Part shown: in pieces, positions 35,798 through 45,554 of the stretch
How positions within the stretch are numbered: the stretch's first letter is position 1
How the letters are laid out: every line of letters begins with the position of its first letter
Origin: Cryptomeria japonica
Taxonomy: Eukaryota > Streptophyta > Pinopsida > Cupressales > Cupressaceae
Length of the DNA stretch: 64,000 nt
Direction of reading: 5' to 3'
Assembly (NCBI RefSeq): GCF_030272615.1
Contig: NC_081412.1
Span: 665,428,352-665,492,351, forward strand
Position numbers and translations under genes: made by a program
The notes under the pieces: generated by a model
The model's database searches: none
Seen by the model: the letters and a program-made list of their open reading frames with translations, nothing else
Told to the model about the DNA's origin: nothing

Positions 35798-36820
35798 GAG
35801 TAGAAACTCATCAGGACTGGATATTATTGGCCCAATATGGAAAAAGACTCATATCAGTTTGTCAAGAAATGTAAGCAATGTCAACTTCATGGAGACCTCA
35901 TCCATGCGCTAGCACAAGAACTTCAACCAATTGCAACTCCTTGGCCCTTTTGTCAGTGGGGACTCGATCTCATAGGCAAGATTCACCCTCCTTCTTCCAA
36001 TGGTCATAAATTAATTATCACTACCATAGAGTATTTCACAAAATGGATTGAAGTTGTGCCTCTCATGCAAGTCACTAGAAAATAGATTGCTACGTTCATT
36101 CTCAGCTATATCATTTGTCGATATGGTATTCCTATTTCTATTATCACCGATAACGGGCGTCCCTTCAAAAATCAGGATGTTCATGAACTCTGTGATCACT
36201 TCCATATTTCCCATTATTTCTCCACACCATATTACCCCCAAGGTAACGGTCAAGCTGAGGCATCTAATAAAACAATCCTTAAAATCTTAAAAAAGACAAT
36301 CGACGACACTGGCCATAATTGGCATATCCAACTTAATCTTGCACTTTAGGCCTACCGCACAAGTGTCCGCACACCTACAAGAGTGACACCCTATTCACTT
36401 GCCTATGGCACTGAAGCCATCTTTCCTATTGAGGTTGAGCTACCCTCTTTATGAGTCTCTTTGCAAAACATCATTAGTGATGAAGACTATATGGTCTCTC
36501 GCTTACAAGAACTTGAACTATTGGATGAACGAAGACAAACTGCTTTTAATCATCTCAAGGCTTATCAACAACGAATGAGTCGCAACTACAATCACAAAGT
36601 CAAGCCTCACACATTTGAGGTAGGGGACTTAGTTCTCATAGAAAATCCCAAAAATTAGCAAGACAAAGAGAAGAAGGGCAAGTTCGAACCAAATTGGCTT
36701 GGTCCTTACATCATCACAGCAGCATATGGATCTGGGGCATATCAGTGCTCAACTATAGAAGGTGAACCTTTGGAGGATCCTATCAACAGCATGCACCTTC
36801 CCAGGTTTTACACATAGCTC
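35798..36820 (+). pseudogene. Gypsy integrase
   Basis: The zinc-binding tail is visible as RTGYYWPNMEKDSYQFVKKC with CKQC. The core follows: first Asp in FCQWGLDLIGKIHPPSSNGH, second in IITDNGRPFKNQ, Glu in NGQAEASNKTILKILK, so all three catalytic acids are kept. The C-terminal part has AYGTEAIFPIEVELPS and a GPY-like segment FEPNWLGPYIITAAYGSGAY, ending LPRFYT. Stops near 36,083, 36,349, 36,453 and 36,658 break it. The protein would integrate element cDNA. The upstream reverse transcriptase and RNase H are missing. Confidence 0.9.
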
Positions 36821-38600
36821 TTCAGAGTATCCTAATTCAAAAAATACAAAAAAATTCAAAAATTTCAAAAATACAAAAAAAATTATAAAACAAAAAAATC
36901 GTTACTTGGTGAAAACTTGACAAACAGGCACCTTGTGACACAAAAAAAAAAAAAAAACATTTAAAAATCAAAAAAAGTAAAGAGAAATAATTTCGTCCAA
37001 TGATGAAAACCACTTTGTTGGCGCCCTGGGCAAGTACCATGGTGAAAACTGGGTCAGCAGTGCCATGCGTAGAGACATTGCTCCTCCCTCCTTTAGGATT
37101 CTCTTTCATCATTTCACTTTGCACACACTCAAAACCTATCCATCCATAATAAACTTACCCATTCCCATCATGGCTTGTTATTGATCTACCCAAGATTGGT
37201 TAGCCATTCATAATAAACCTCCCTTTTCACCTCCCTTTCCATTCATAATAAATTAGATCCTATCTGTGGCTAAGGAAAATCCTACGTCTAGTGATGGGTG
37301 TGGAACTGAGAACATCACATGTTTCGAGGAGTACAGTTTCTTCCAACTTCCCTCAGTCTATCCATGCACAATCCGCAATAAAGCAACATTTGCATCACAG
37401 ATCCGCAATAAAATTTCATCTTCTCCGCAATAAAGTATCAATTTCATGGATTCAGTCAGTTTCAAATGAGACACAGCAACAATAATGGGCTTCAACAAAT
37501 CAAATCTTTCAACAGACTCAGACAACATATGGTTCAATGTTATCTATCCTTTCTGTGAATGTAAACATTGTGACCACAATCAAATACGACTTATACAAGT
37601 GACAAGAGACACTAAACTTGAGGACTATAGTGGATGTTGGTGTTGAGTCTTGGTTTTCTTTTGATTTTATCTTTTTGGTGACATGTCTTTTAGCTTTTCC
37701 AGGATGTCTCTGACTAGAGATTCTATCTCTAGGATGTCTTTGACTAGAAAGGCAAGGATGGGGTATCATCACCTATCTGTATTTGTTGTCTGTGGATTGT
37801 CTTTTAGTAATGCTATGACTTGTCCACAGATATGAGGACACTGAGAGTCTAGTGTGAACTGGGGCATTCCTTGTTTGCAACTGTCTTATCTCCACGCAAA
37901 TGGGTACAATGACTTTCTGGGTCGAACATATGCCTTGATTGTCATAACCTATTTTGCCATAATAAAGCTCAATGATGATAATGCACAAGAAGCTCTTTTC
38001 ACTTTCATATCTTCTATCTTTCATCCCCCTTTCTTGATTGACTCCCATCATCCTTCTTGAGTCCGTGTAGCCTACTATCACATGACTAAGTATAATGACA
38101 CACCAAAAACATTTGCATTTCATGTAGTTGCACCTGCATTACCACATATAAGCATTTCATACATACATATAGATATCACAACTGCATCACATCCTGCACA
38201 CAACACTTGTTAGCACAATTTACATTTGCATTGTCATATTCATCTGCATTTCATACATTCACATTTGCATCATGCATACACATATAAAACATAAAAGAAC
38301 AAAACAATATATTGCATTGCATCATATACATATTTGCATCCATATCATAATCATCACATAGAAACATACATCACATAGGTACGAATGCATATAGCTGCCA
38401 CAAAGATGAATCATCTCATATATATAATCATAAGTGTCATGATACAATGATGTCAAAATCATATGGCTACAATCACCCAAAGGTGTCTACATCATCATAC
38501 AAAATGGTACAAAATTGATAAATAGGGAGCCCTCTATGGCTACGATGAACTCCCTCCCTCGGAGCTGGCTAGCCTCGACGGAGTCTGAGCCCTGGAAGGA
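36821..38600 (+). other. Non-coding 3' region of the gypsy element
   Basis: A-rich after integrase. Then GGTGAAAACTGGGTCAGCAG-type text near 37,045, which is common downstream of integrase in plant Tat-like gypsy elements. A low-complexity CAT/TTGCAT-rich stretch follows (38,100-38,500). Open frames here are short and show no known domain. Confidence 0.55.
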
Positions 38601-39147
38601 CCCGCCCCATGATCATCTCTCCTATCCCCTTTGTCTCCTGAGCCTAGTTGTCTCATCCTCCTCCTCTCCTCCTCCTCCCTGATCCTGCAGCCAATCCTTG
38701 TGTCGCCCTATCCAGACAGAGGAACCCACTGATCACTCCTGCCAATACTACTGGTAGTGCTAATCCTGTCTATGTCATCGTATCCCATGCCACATGTCCA
38801 GCCCTCATCTCTAGTCCTAGATCCTGAAACACTCATCTTAGGGCCTCCCTATCTCCATCTCGATCGTATGGAATCATCTCCCCATCGATCAATATCCACA
38901 GAATCCTGTATACATCCTCCAGGGTGACTGTCATCTCCCCCATCAGCAAATGAAAAGTGCAAGTCGCAGAGTGCCACCTCTCCGCTAGTGCAGTCAGCAA
39001 TCCCATGTTCGTCTGAAACTCAGGCACATACAGAATATGTCTCAATCCCATAGCCTCAATCACAGCTTGATCCTTGGCTATCAACTCAAGTCGCAACCTC
39101 TGAGTCGATGGGAATCTCTCCCATGACTCTAGCATAGGCAAATACTC

Positions 39148-39729
39148 CTACAGTCACACAAATCAATCATCTCAGTCCTAGTGAAACTCACTGTTCATCA
39201 AAAAGTGTTGCTTCTATCCTAGTGGTACTCCCTGTTCATCACAAAGTACTACGTGTTTGGCACTCACTATTCATCACAAAGTGCTGCTCACATTTGCACT
39301 CACTGTTGATCACAAAGTGCTACTCATATTTTAGTACTCCTTGTTCATCACAAAGTACTATATCTTGGTACTCACTGTTCATCACAAAGTGCCTTGATCT
39401 ATCTTATCCTAGGGCCTATGCTTGAGTGAATCCTCTTGAGTAGTTTCCTAATTGGCAACGTATGTTCTATCACAGAATTGTCAATCCTAGCCCTATTTGC
39501 TATCCTAGTTTTCCCTAGAGGACCTACTTGAGTGTATCCTCTCAGCAACTTGTCCAATCGACAGTGTATGTTCAACACAAAACTGTCGATTTGACCTAGA
39601 AGACACAAATTCACATTTTTGGACACAAATGCATTTTCCTGACATAAACGTGCATTTATTACATTACCTAGCATGCATTAATGACAACAATAAATGCATC
39701 AAAGTACAAAGAGGTTTTGTGGTACTCAC
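39148..39729 (-). other. Putative intron of the antisense PMD gene
   Basis: 582 bp bounded by GTGAGT and CTGTAG on the minus strand; removing it would keep the reading phase. It holds the tandem repeat described at 39,184-39,395 and a duplicated block TGTATCCTCTnnnCAnnTTnTC near 39,425 and 39,530. Confidence 0.6.
39184..39395. repeat. Minisatellite (CTCACTGTTCATCACAAAGTGC)
   Basis: Six degenerate units of about 30-38 bp with core TGTTCATCACAAAGTNCT, alternating between -CACTCACTG and -TACTCCCTG lead-ins. Confidence 0.85.
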
Positions 39730-40130
39730 CGGCTCTCCTGCATCTGCTGGCCTCTGAAATCGGTGAACGCGATCGAATCTATGAACCAATGCCATCGCTG
39801 CTGACTATTGCTGCTCTATTCTCTCTCTGCACTCTGATCTCTTGGATGTGTGGATGATAATGAGGATGTTTTCCCCTCATAGTCTATCGTATAGACTACC
39901 CTAGCCCTAGCCCTAGCCCTCATCTCCCGAGTCAGTCTTCTTTATCCCGTGACTCTGTCACTCTATCCGGTCAATCCATTCTAGCCTTTCTTTCTTATCA
40001 AGAGATTGTCTGCGATCTTTCCAGATATTTTCATCCAATCTCTCGAGGGGGCATATCATTCCCATCTTGGGGCAACTTTGTATCAGTTCATATTATCTTC
40101 TTTGAAACAACGCGACAAGCCGCATTGTCT

Positions 40131-40145
40131 CAAAGAGGGGCAAAA
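40131..40145 (+). promoter_or_regulatory. Polypurine tract of the gypsy element
   Basis: CAAAGAGGGGCAAAA directly before the TGTAGACACC start of the 3' LTR; the expected plus-strand primer. Confidence 0.75.
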
Positions 40146-40169
40146 TGTAGACACCTAAAATTGTCATGT

Positions 40170-40412
40170 CTAATTAAATAAACATCTTTATTTATTTAAT
40201 TACTTTAGCCTAATTCATCTATTAATTAAATAAATCCTTATTTATTTAATTAATTCATTTATCCTCTTCTAGCCTTATTTCTCATTTAAATAAATACATT
40301 TATTTATTTAAATTATCCTTTTCCTAAATTAAATAAATATCTTATTTATTTAATTAATCTCGCTTCTTCTATTAATTAAATAAATCTTTATTTATTTAAT
40401 TAATTCATTAAC
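40170..40412. repeat. Tandem AT-rich palindromes in gypsy LTR U3
   Basis: Five copies, about 45-60 bp apart, of AATTAAATAAAT...ATTTATTTAATT, each able to form a perfect stem. Confidence 0.85.
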
Positions 40413-40564
40413 CTTTTCTACCCATGACACATGTCATTCATCTCTTAATTCATACACTACATACCCCTTTCATTATTTTATTATTTCTTTTACCTGCCCT
40501 CTAATCATAGCCGACCTCCTTTTACACCTCTCAATCTTATCCCTCCATTTCATATAGTGTCTTC

Positions 40565-40572
40565 TATATAAG
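40565..40572 (+). promoter_or_regulatory. TATA box of the gypsy LTR
   Basis: TATATAAG followed by a CT-rich leader, as in plant LTR promoters. Confidence 0.65.
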
Positions 40573-40912
40573 GAGATGCTTCCTTCATTATCAAACCCCC
40601 CGTTGACTACTTGACTACACTGTGCTTTTGAACATAGGTGATCCTACTTGCAACCACATTCCGTTCTTTGTTGAGCTCTTGTGCACATAAAATCTGAGAG
40701 AAAATATATCAAGCAAGATCAATGGAGATAGGAAGAATGGAGATCCAAACCCTATTGGACATGTGATGGTATAATCTTTGTGATTTCATTTGATTTGCAT
40801 TGTCTTAGGTAATCTTCATATGTTATGGTGGATCTTTGTTGTTCTTAGGCTAGGGTTTTGTGGTTGAATTCATTTAGTCTTTTGATATTATTGTTATCCA
40901 TTTTCACCATAA

Positions 40913-41519
40913 ATAGTTTGGTTGGTAGATTTAAGAAGGATCCCAAGGAGACTCACTTGGTAGCAGTGAAAAGGATATTCTGGTAATTGAAAGGCACAAT
41001 AGACTATGGTTTATGGTATCCTTATAAAAATGATTTTTCTTTGGAAGTGTTTACTAATGCAGAATGGGCAGGCAATGTTGATGACCAGAAAAGCACTACC
41101 AATGGATCTTTTCTTCTTGGAGGTAGATTGGTTGCTTGGACAAGTAAGAAGCAAATATGTGTATCACATTCAACAATAGAGGTAGAGTATGTTGCAGCAT
41201 CAATGAATTGCATGCAGTCAATCTGGATGAGATATGTATTAGAAGCTTTTAAACTTGATATAGCTAAACCCATAACTATTTGTTGTGACAATACAAGCGC
41301 TATTAATATTTTAAAAAATCTTGTGTTAGATGCAAGGACAAAGCACATAGAATTGAAATATCAGTTTCTAAGGGAGAGAGTCCAAGAGAAGCAAGTCAGA
41401 ATGGAGTATGTGACAAAAAAAGAGTAGCTTGTATACATTTTTACAAAACCATTTCTGAAGACTACCTTTGAGTACCTCAGAGGTAAATTAGGAGTCAGAC
41501 CCCTACATAAGAAGAACTA
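40913..41519 (+). pseudogene. Copia reverse transcriptase C-terminus and RNase H
   Basis: Picks up where the gypsy fragment interrupted: VGRFKKDPKETHLVAVKRIF, a TAA, then LKGTIDYGLWYPYKNDF. The RNase H domain has VFTNAEWAGNVDDQKSTTNG (the usual Asp residues of FTDADWAG changed to Asn and Glu), STIEVEYVAA with its Glu kept, and CCDNTSAINI with its Asp kept. The tail LRERVQEKQVRMEYVTKKE and KLGVRPLH ends the polyprotein near 41,519 after one stop at 41,426. Confidence 0.9.
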
Positions 41520-41870
41520 AGATGCAAGAGATGCATCAATCCAGTGGGCTTACTGAATATTTTTCACTAAGGATTGATGAAATGGTGGCTACTTTGTAGG
41601 GGGGGCAGCTTAGATGAGATTTGATGATCGGTAATGCATATGCACCTTTGGCATTGTTGTTAAAGGGGGAGAAGAAATATATTATCCTAAGGAGGAGAAG
41701 ATGTGTAACAGAAAGGGGGAGAAGAAATGAAGATTTAGTTCCAGGTAAAGATGATCTAAGTGAACTAGCAGATGAGTGAAGCATAGTAGAGAAGTTTCAA
41801 ATCTGAGAAGCATGATTTTAGTTGAATATATTGGAGTTTATGTTGGTGTGACATCAATGCCAAAGCGGGA
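41520..41870 (+). promoter_or_regulatory. Copia 3' untranslated region with repeated polypurine tracts
   Basis: AAAGGGGGAGAAGAAAT occurs at about 41,653 and 41,712 and AAAGCGGGAGAA at 41,859-41,870. The last is where the 3' LTR should begin, but satellite follows instead. GACATCAATGCCAA precedes the final tract. Confidence 0.65.
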
Positions 41871-42236
41871 GAATCCTTAGGATGCCACATGATCCCTAAC
41901 GACACCATATGACCCCTCAAGACACCATATGACCCCTTTTAACATCCTAGTACATGACATGACCCCTTAGGACACCATATGATGTCCTAAGGGTTCATAT
42001 GGTGTCCTAAGGGATCATATGGTGTTGTGTAGCCCCTTAGGACCTCATATGACCCCTGACAACACCATATGACCTCTTAGGACACCATATGATGTCTTAA
42101 TGGGTCATATAGTGTTCGAAGGGGTCATATGTTTTCCTAAGGGGTCATATGGTGTTCTAAGACATGTGTGGCTCCTTATGACCCCATATGACCCCTAACA
42201 ACACCATATGACCCCTTAGGACAATATGATATCCTA
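41871..42236. repeat. CATATG minisatellite, right block
   Basis: Same units and the same AACATCCTAGTACATGACAT marker as 22,785-24,016. Its first bases (TCCTTAGGATGCC) continue the unit left unfinished at 24,016 (...CCATATGAC), so the two blocks read as one array opened by the copia element. Confidence 0.85.
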
Positions 42237-43280
42237 ACCAGGGATAACTTTAAGAAACCACCACTCGAGAAAAAGTGTAAAATCTTGGTGAATCAAACAT
42301 TATTTTTTTGGAGAAATTTTCATATTGATGGCAAAAAATAAATTCAAAATAGGAAAAAAAATTATTTTGTATTACCAATTTTTTTTGAGGGTGCGAAAAT
42401 TCCATAAATTTATGGTGAATAATACTGTGTTCTATGGGGAAAATATATATTGTAGGAGGCGAATGATTTTTGTTTAAAGGAAAAAATATATAATTGTATG
42501 GGCGAAAAAATTTACTCCGAAGGAAAAATTATTTGAATGTATTGGCGATTTTTATCCACGAATTGAAAATTATTTAATTTGTTTTGGCTAATATTTTGTT
42601 ATTTATGGAAAAATATATAATTTATTGGTGATTTCATGAATTCATTGCCATCAATAGACAAGGAACATCACATCACATTAGTACATAACATTGAGTCCAA
42701 ACTCTGCATGATGTATCAATAAGTGTGGCCTCTTTGACATGTGAAGGGTGACACACACCTAAAATCCATCAATGATTTTAAATTGTTCGATGATCATAGA
42801 TCAATGGCTGAAGTTTTATTTTGACCCAATTTTCTGAAGAGAACATAGCTCACCAGAAAGTGCCCAGAATGGAATTGGATTCAATAGACATGTATCAAAT
42901 GTCACGATCGATAATTTTGGTCATTTAATATATATCTAGTCACTAACTGCAATCCACTTTGTCCCTACTACTTCCAATGTTGTACTTGCTAACTTGGTAC
43001 TGGTTTATAGTTGTTTCCAATTTCACATACTAGTGCATTTATGGGAAATATTTGCAGAGATATGAAAGATTTAAAAAAATTTAAAGGAATAAATAAGGTT
43101 AGAGAAGTAATTATTACAATCAAGAGATTCAACTATTTATATACAATCTTTGTTTCTTTCATCTTCAATTAGCCTTCTCCATTTGGTAGATAAATCATCG
43201 GAGCTCACGGTATTTAAATTCTACCTATGGTTTAGGTCTATAGGCTCAAGTTGTTTAATTTGGTAATCTAATTTCTCAAG
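42237..43280. other. AT-rich gene-free region
   Basis: No gene or repeat family recognised. Local short repeats such as GGAAAAAATATATAATT and GGCGAAAAATTTA recur loosely at 42,420-42,620. Confidence 0.5.
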
Positions 43281-43799
43281 ATGGACACTCCCATCCGCTT
43301 GAGAAGCATTTTTGTAGAGGACCAGAGGGCCTTTCTAGACTTTGTTAGAGACCCAACCCTCCAATCAGTCTGCAAGGAGGTCGGGTCATTCACCAATGAG
43401 GCTGTGCGGATGGTATTGGGCAGAGACTTTCTGTGAAATGAAAATAGATACCGTGTTAACATGAACATTACATCCCAGTTCTTGGCATCTCTTCTAGACC
43501 TAGGAGGAGACAAGGTGGATATGTTGATGTTGTTAAGGAAGGTGTTTAAGGAAGACTTCCTTGGAGATGATGTTACTGTTGTCATCCTTGCAGAAGTAGG
43601 GGTGGGGATCCCGTGGGCGAGTGAATTAACCAAGTTTCTCCTCCCTGACCAAACAGTGTTAGTGGCTAGGCAAGCGTTTCTTCAAAACCTGAATGTGGAG
43701 CAGTTGATGTGTCACAGGAAATGGGCGCGGATTGGCAGGGACTTTCTTTGGAAATGGTTGCTCCTGGACGACTTTCCAAACTACAAGTGGCTTGAATAA
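43281..43799 (+). pseudogene. Unassigned 172-codon reading frame with one stop
   Basis: One frame runs from ATG 43,281 (MDTPIRLRSIFVEDQRAFLD) to TAA 43,799, broken only by a TGA at 43,434. It contains RDPTLQSVCKEVGSFTNEAV, LASLLDLGGDKVDMLMLLRK, WASELTKFLLPDQTVLVARQ and a C-terminal WARIGRDFLWKWLLLDDFPN. Base composition is clearly less AT-rich than its flanks, which suggests true coding history. No signal peptide, membrane segment or known motif is recognised. It could be a host gene fragment or a mobile-element accessory protein; nothing links it to its neighbours. Confidence 0.5.
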
Positions 43800-44455
43800 T
43801 TCTCTCAACTTATGTTGTCTAAAGAATTCTACATGGAAGGAGGGCCATATTCTTAGGGTAAACCATCCACTACCTATGCCCTAGCCCCAACCCCCTACTC
43901 CCTAGTAGTTTTTTTTTTGCCTATGTCCTCAAAACCTCACAAGCTCAGTGGCTCACTCATTTTGGCTTTAAAGTTTTTGAGGGACTCAAGTCTCAGACAT
44001 GTAAAAATTGTAAATTTCCAAAGCATAAATATTAATGATAATTTTTCAAATTCCAGTTTGTTTCAGTTTGCCAGTTATGGATATAAAAATGATTTCTATT
44101 TCATTTTTATTAATGAAAGTTTTTCAAATGCTTTTGTCTATGACTATGATCTACGTTATTTTAATATTTTGTCAAACAATGGAAATAAATTTAATATTGT
44201 GATATTTTTCTATAATGCTTCTTCATCTATATTTAATATAAAAAAAAAATTCAATTCGTTCCATTAATATTTGTACATTGATTATGGTTGATTAATAATT
44301 ATAATTTTATAAAAACAAAAAATAAAGTTGTTTATCTCATGAAAAACAATTGAATTAAAAGTCCAACTTACTCAGTTACTTGTTGTTGAACTAGTGCATG
44401 TGTGGGTTGGTACCTAGGTACATGCTATGATTTATAGTTAAGATTTTGTCATAAT
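43800..44455. other. Gene-free region
   Basis: Nothing recognisable apart from a run of T at about 43,909 and AT-rich sequence; one open frame at 43,917-44,267 has composition typical of AT-rich noise (Phe/Asn/Ser). Confidence 0.45.
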
Positions 44456-44870
44456 AAAGAAATTTGAGACATTTATGAAGGGTAGATGGGATCGCTTTCA
44501 TGGAAGAGAACCAAGGGCAAGGATATCCCAACTTCACACAAAATTAATCTGATGTAGGATTTAGGAATGATAGCAAAAATGTCATATAAGCACTTAGTAC
44601 CAACCTTAATGGGAAGAGTAATAGAACCTATAGTAGGACAAGAGAAACCATCAAAGATCTTAACCACTAAGTCAAATTTATCATATCAATATGTTACTTC
44701 ATGCAATTGTAAAGTATAAAGATATTCCTAAGTTATTACATTCAGCATACATGTTAGATCAATCATCAATGAGAACCCCTCGTGAGAGTATGTCTTTGAT
44801 CTTTGCAGGTGATATATAGACTTATAGTGGTCCATAAGGTGTTTCAATAGTCTCACTAGGATCAAAGGTA
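44456..44870 (-). pseudogene. Gypsy protease remnant
   Basis: On the minus strand: RGVLIDD (about 44,770), where the usual protease text is 'vLIDdGSavNv', then downstream FDGFSCPTIGSITLPIKVGT and FAIIPKSYIRLILCEVGISL. This matches the 'GSITLPVxVG...FxVxP...Y..LLG.PWL' pattern of gypsy retropepsins. No gag or reverse transcriptase is attached on either side. It may belong to an older element cut by the satellite DNA to its right. Confidence 0.6.
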
Positions 44871-45039
44871 ATGCATATTGCATAGGTCCTTAGGAGATGC
44901 AGGTTTATCAATAAGATTCACCACATTATTAGACTCAAGGCCAATGTCATTAGAAGAAAATTAAAGATTCTAGACTCAATTAAAGAACAAGATTAGACTC
45001 AAATAGATCAACGACTTAGGGTGGATTTTTCAAAGAGGC

Positions 45040-45545
45040 TATAAACTTTGTTGTAAATACAATCATATAATTTTTTTATAGTATTTATTTGTTTATTAAA
45101 TTAATTTGAATTAAATTAAATTAAAATTATATTAAATTAAAATTTATATTAAACTAAAATTTATGTTGAACTTTTATATATATATTTAGTCTTTATTTAT
45201 TTATTAAATTAAATTAAATTAAAATTTATATTACACTAAATTTATGTTGAACTTTTATATATATTTTTAAACTAATTTTTAAAATTACATATCATAAACA
45301 TATTTTTAAATAATTTTGTTAAATTTTAAATTAATATTTTAGATTTAATATCAAATCTTTTCTTTTTTATATTAAACTTTTACCTTTCAAATTGTATATC
45401 AAAATTTATATTTTTATTTAGTTATTTTTTTAATTCTAGAAACTAAGTTTCATCTTCTATACTATTTTTGAATTTCATATTTTTACAAATAATATTAACA
45501 TTATATTTAATTGTTATCTCAAACTATTGCACATCTTTAAATGTC
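45040..45545. repeat. Extremely AT-rich tract with tandem duplication
   Basis: ATTAAATTAAAATT-type repeats; a block ending TTATGTTGAACTTTTATATA is duplicated with an 81-bp offset (45,161 and 45,242). Confidence 0.75.
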
Positions 45546-45554
45546 TCTTATTAT

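Larger units (their letters stand above)
38640..39795 (-). pseudogene. Plant mobile domain (PMD) gene, antisense in the gypsy element, with a putative intron
   Basis: On the minus strand exon 2 (39,147 downward) encodes LPMLESWERF, then IEAMGLRHIL, LLTALAERWHSATCTFHLLM, GEMTVTLEDVYRIL and GEMIPYDRDGD. These are the core of the plant mobile domain found in MAIN/MAIL-type proteins and in some transposable elements. After a stop (38,830) it continues with AGHVAWDTMT, VLAGVISGFLCLDRAT and an Arg/Gly tail. Exon 1 (39,730-39,795) starts at ATG 39,795 (MALVHRFDRVHRFQ) and ends at a GT donor (GTGAGT). A TGTAG acceptor precedes exon 2 in phase. Plant Tat-like gypsy elements are known to carry antisense ORFs between pol and the 3' LTR. 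Stops make this copy non-functional. Confidence 0.75.
35798..40912 (+). mobile_element. Ty3/gypsy fragment (Tat-like?) lacking its 5' half
   Basis: It begins inside pol, just before the integrase zinc finger, and runs through integrase, a 3.3-kb region with an antisense plant-mobile-domain gene, a polypurine tract and a 3' LTR. ATAGT flanks it on both sides (35,793-35,797 and 40,913-40,917), a possible 5-bp target duplication. The 5' LTR, gag, protease and reverse transcriptase are missing. Insertion of an incomplete copy or a later internal deletion could explain this. It lies in the copia reverse transcriptase and is younger than it. Confidence 0.8.
40146..40912 (+). repeat. 3' LTR of the gypsy fragment
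   Basis: It starts TGTAGACACCTAAAATTG. U3 holds about five tandem AT palindromes (TTAAATAAATNCTTATTTAT). A TATA box lies at 40,565 and a leader of about 340 bp follows. The 3' border is inferred from the flanking ATAGT; the final bases (CACCATAA) are not the usual CA, so the end is uncertain by a few bases. Confidence 0.75.
24017..41870 (+). mobile_element. Ty1/copia element (Sirevirus-like?), one LTR, split by two insertions
   Basis: The element has a 5' LTR, a primer-binding site, gag, protease, integrase, reverse transcriptase, RNase H and a terminal polypurine tract. Its own sequence totals about 6 kb; the remainder is a non-autonomous LTR element (28,723-35,407) and a gypsy fragment (35,798-40,912) inserted in its reverse transcriptase. 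The 3' LTR is absent: the polypurine tract AAAGCGGGAGAA is followed directly by satellite. Several AAAGGGGGAG tracts upstream of the 3' end recall Sireviruses. All coding parts carry stops. Confidence 0.85.

Noticed and set aside
39898..39921. CCCTAGCCCTAGCCCTAGCCC, telomere-like repeat
   Set aside because: Only about four units and the variant CCCTAG rather than CCCTAAA; a chance short repeat in the 5' leader of the antisense PMD gene.
43268..43633. 121-codon minus-strand frame
   Set aside because: Overlaps the better-supported plus-strand frame at 43,281-43,799 and has no recognisable feature.
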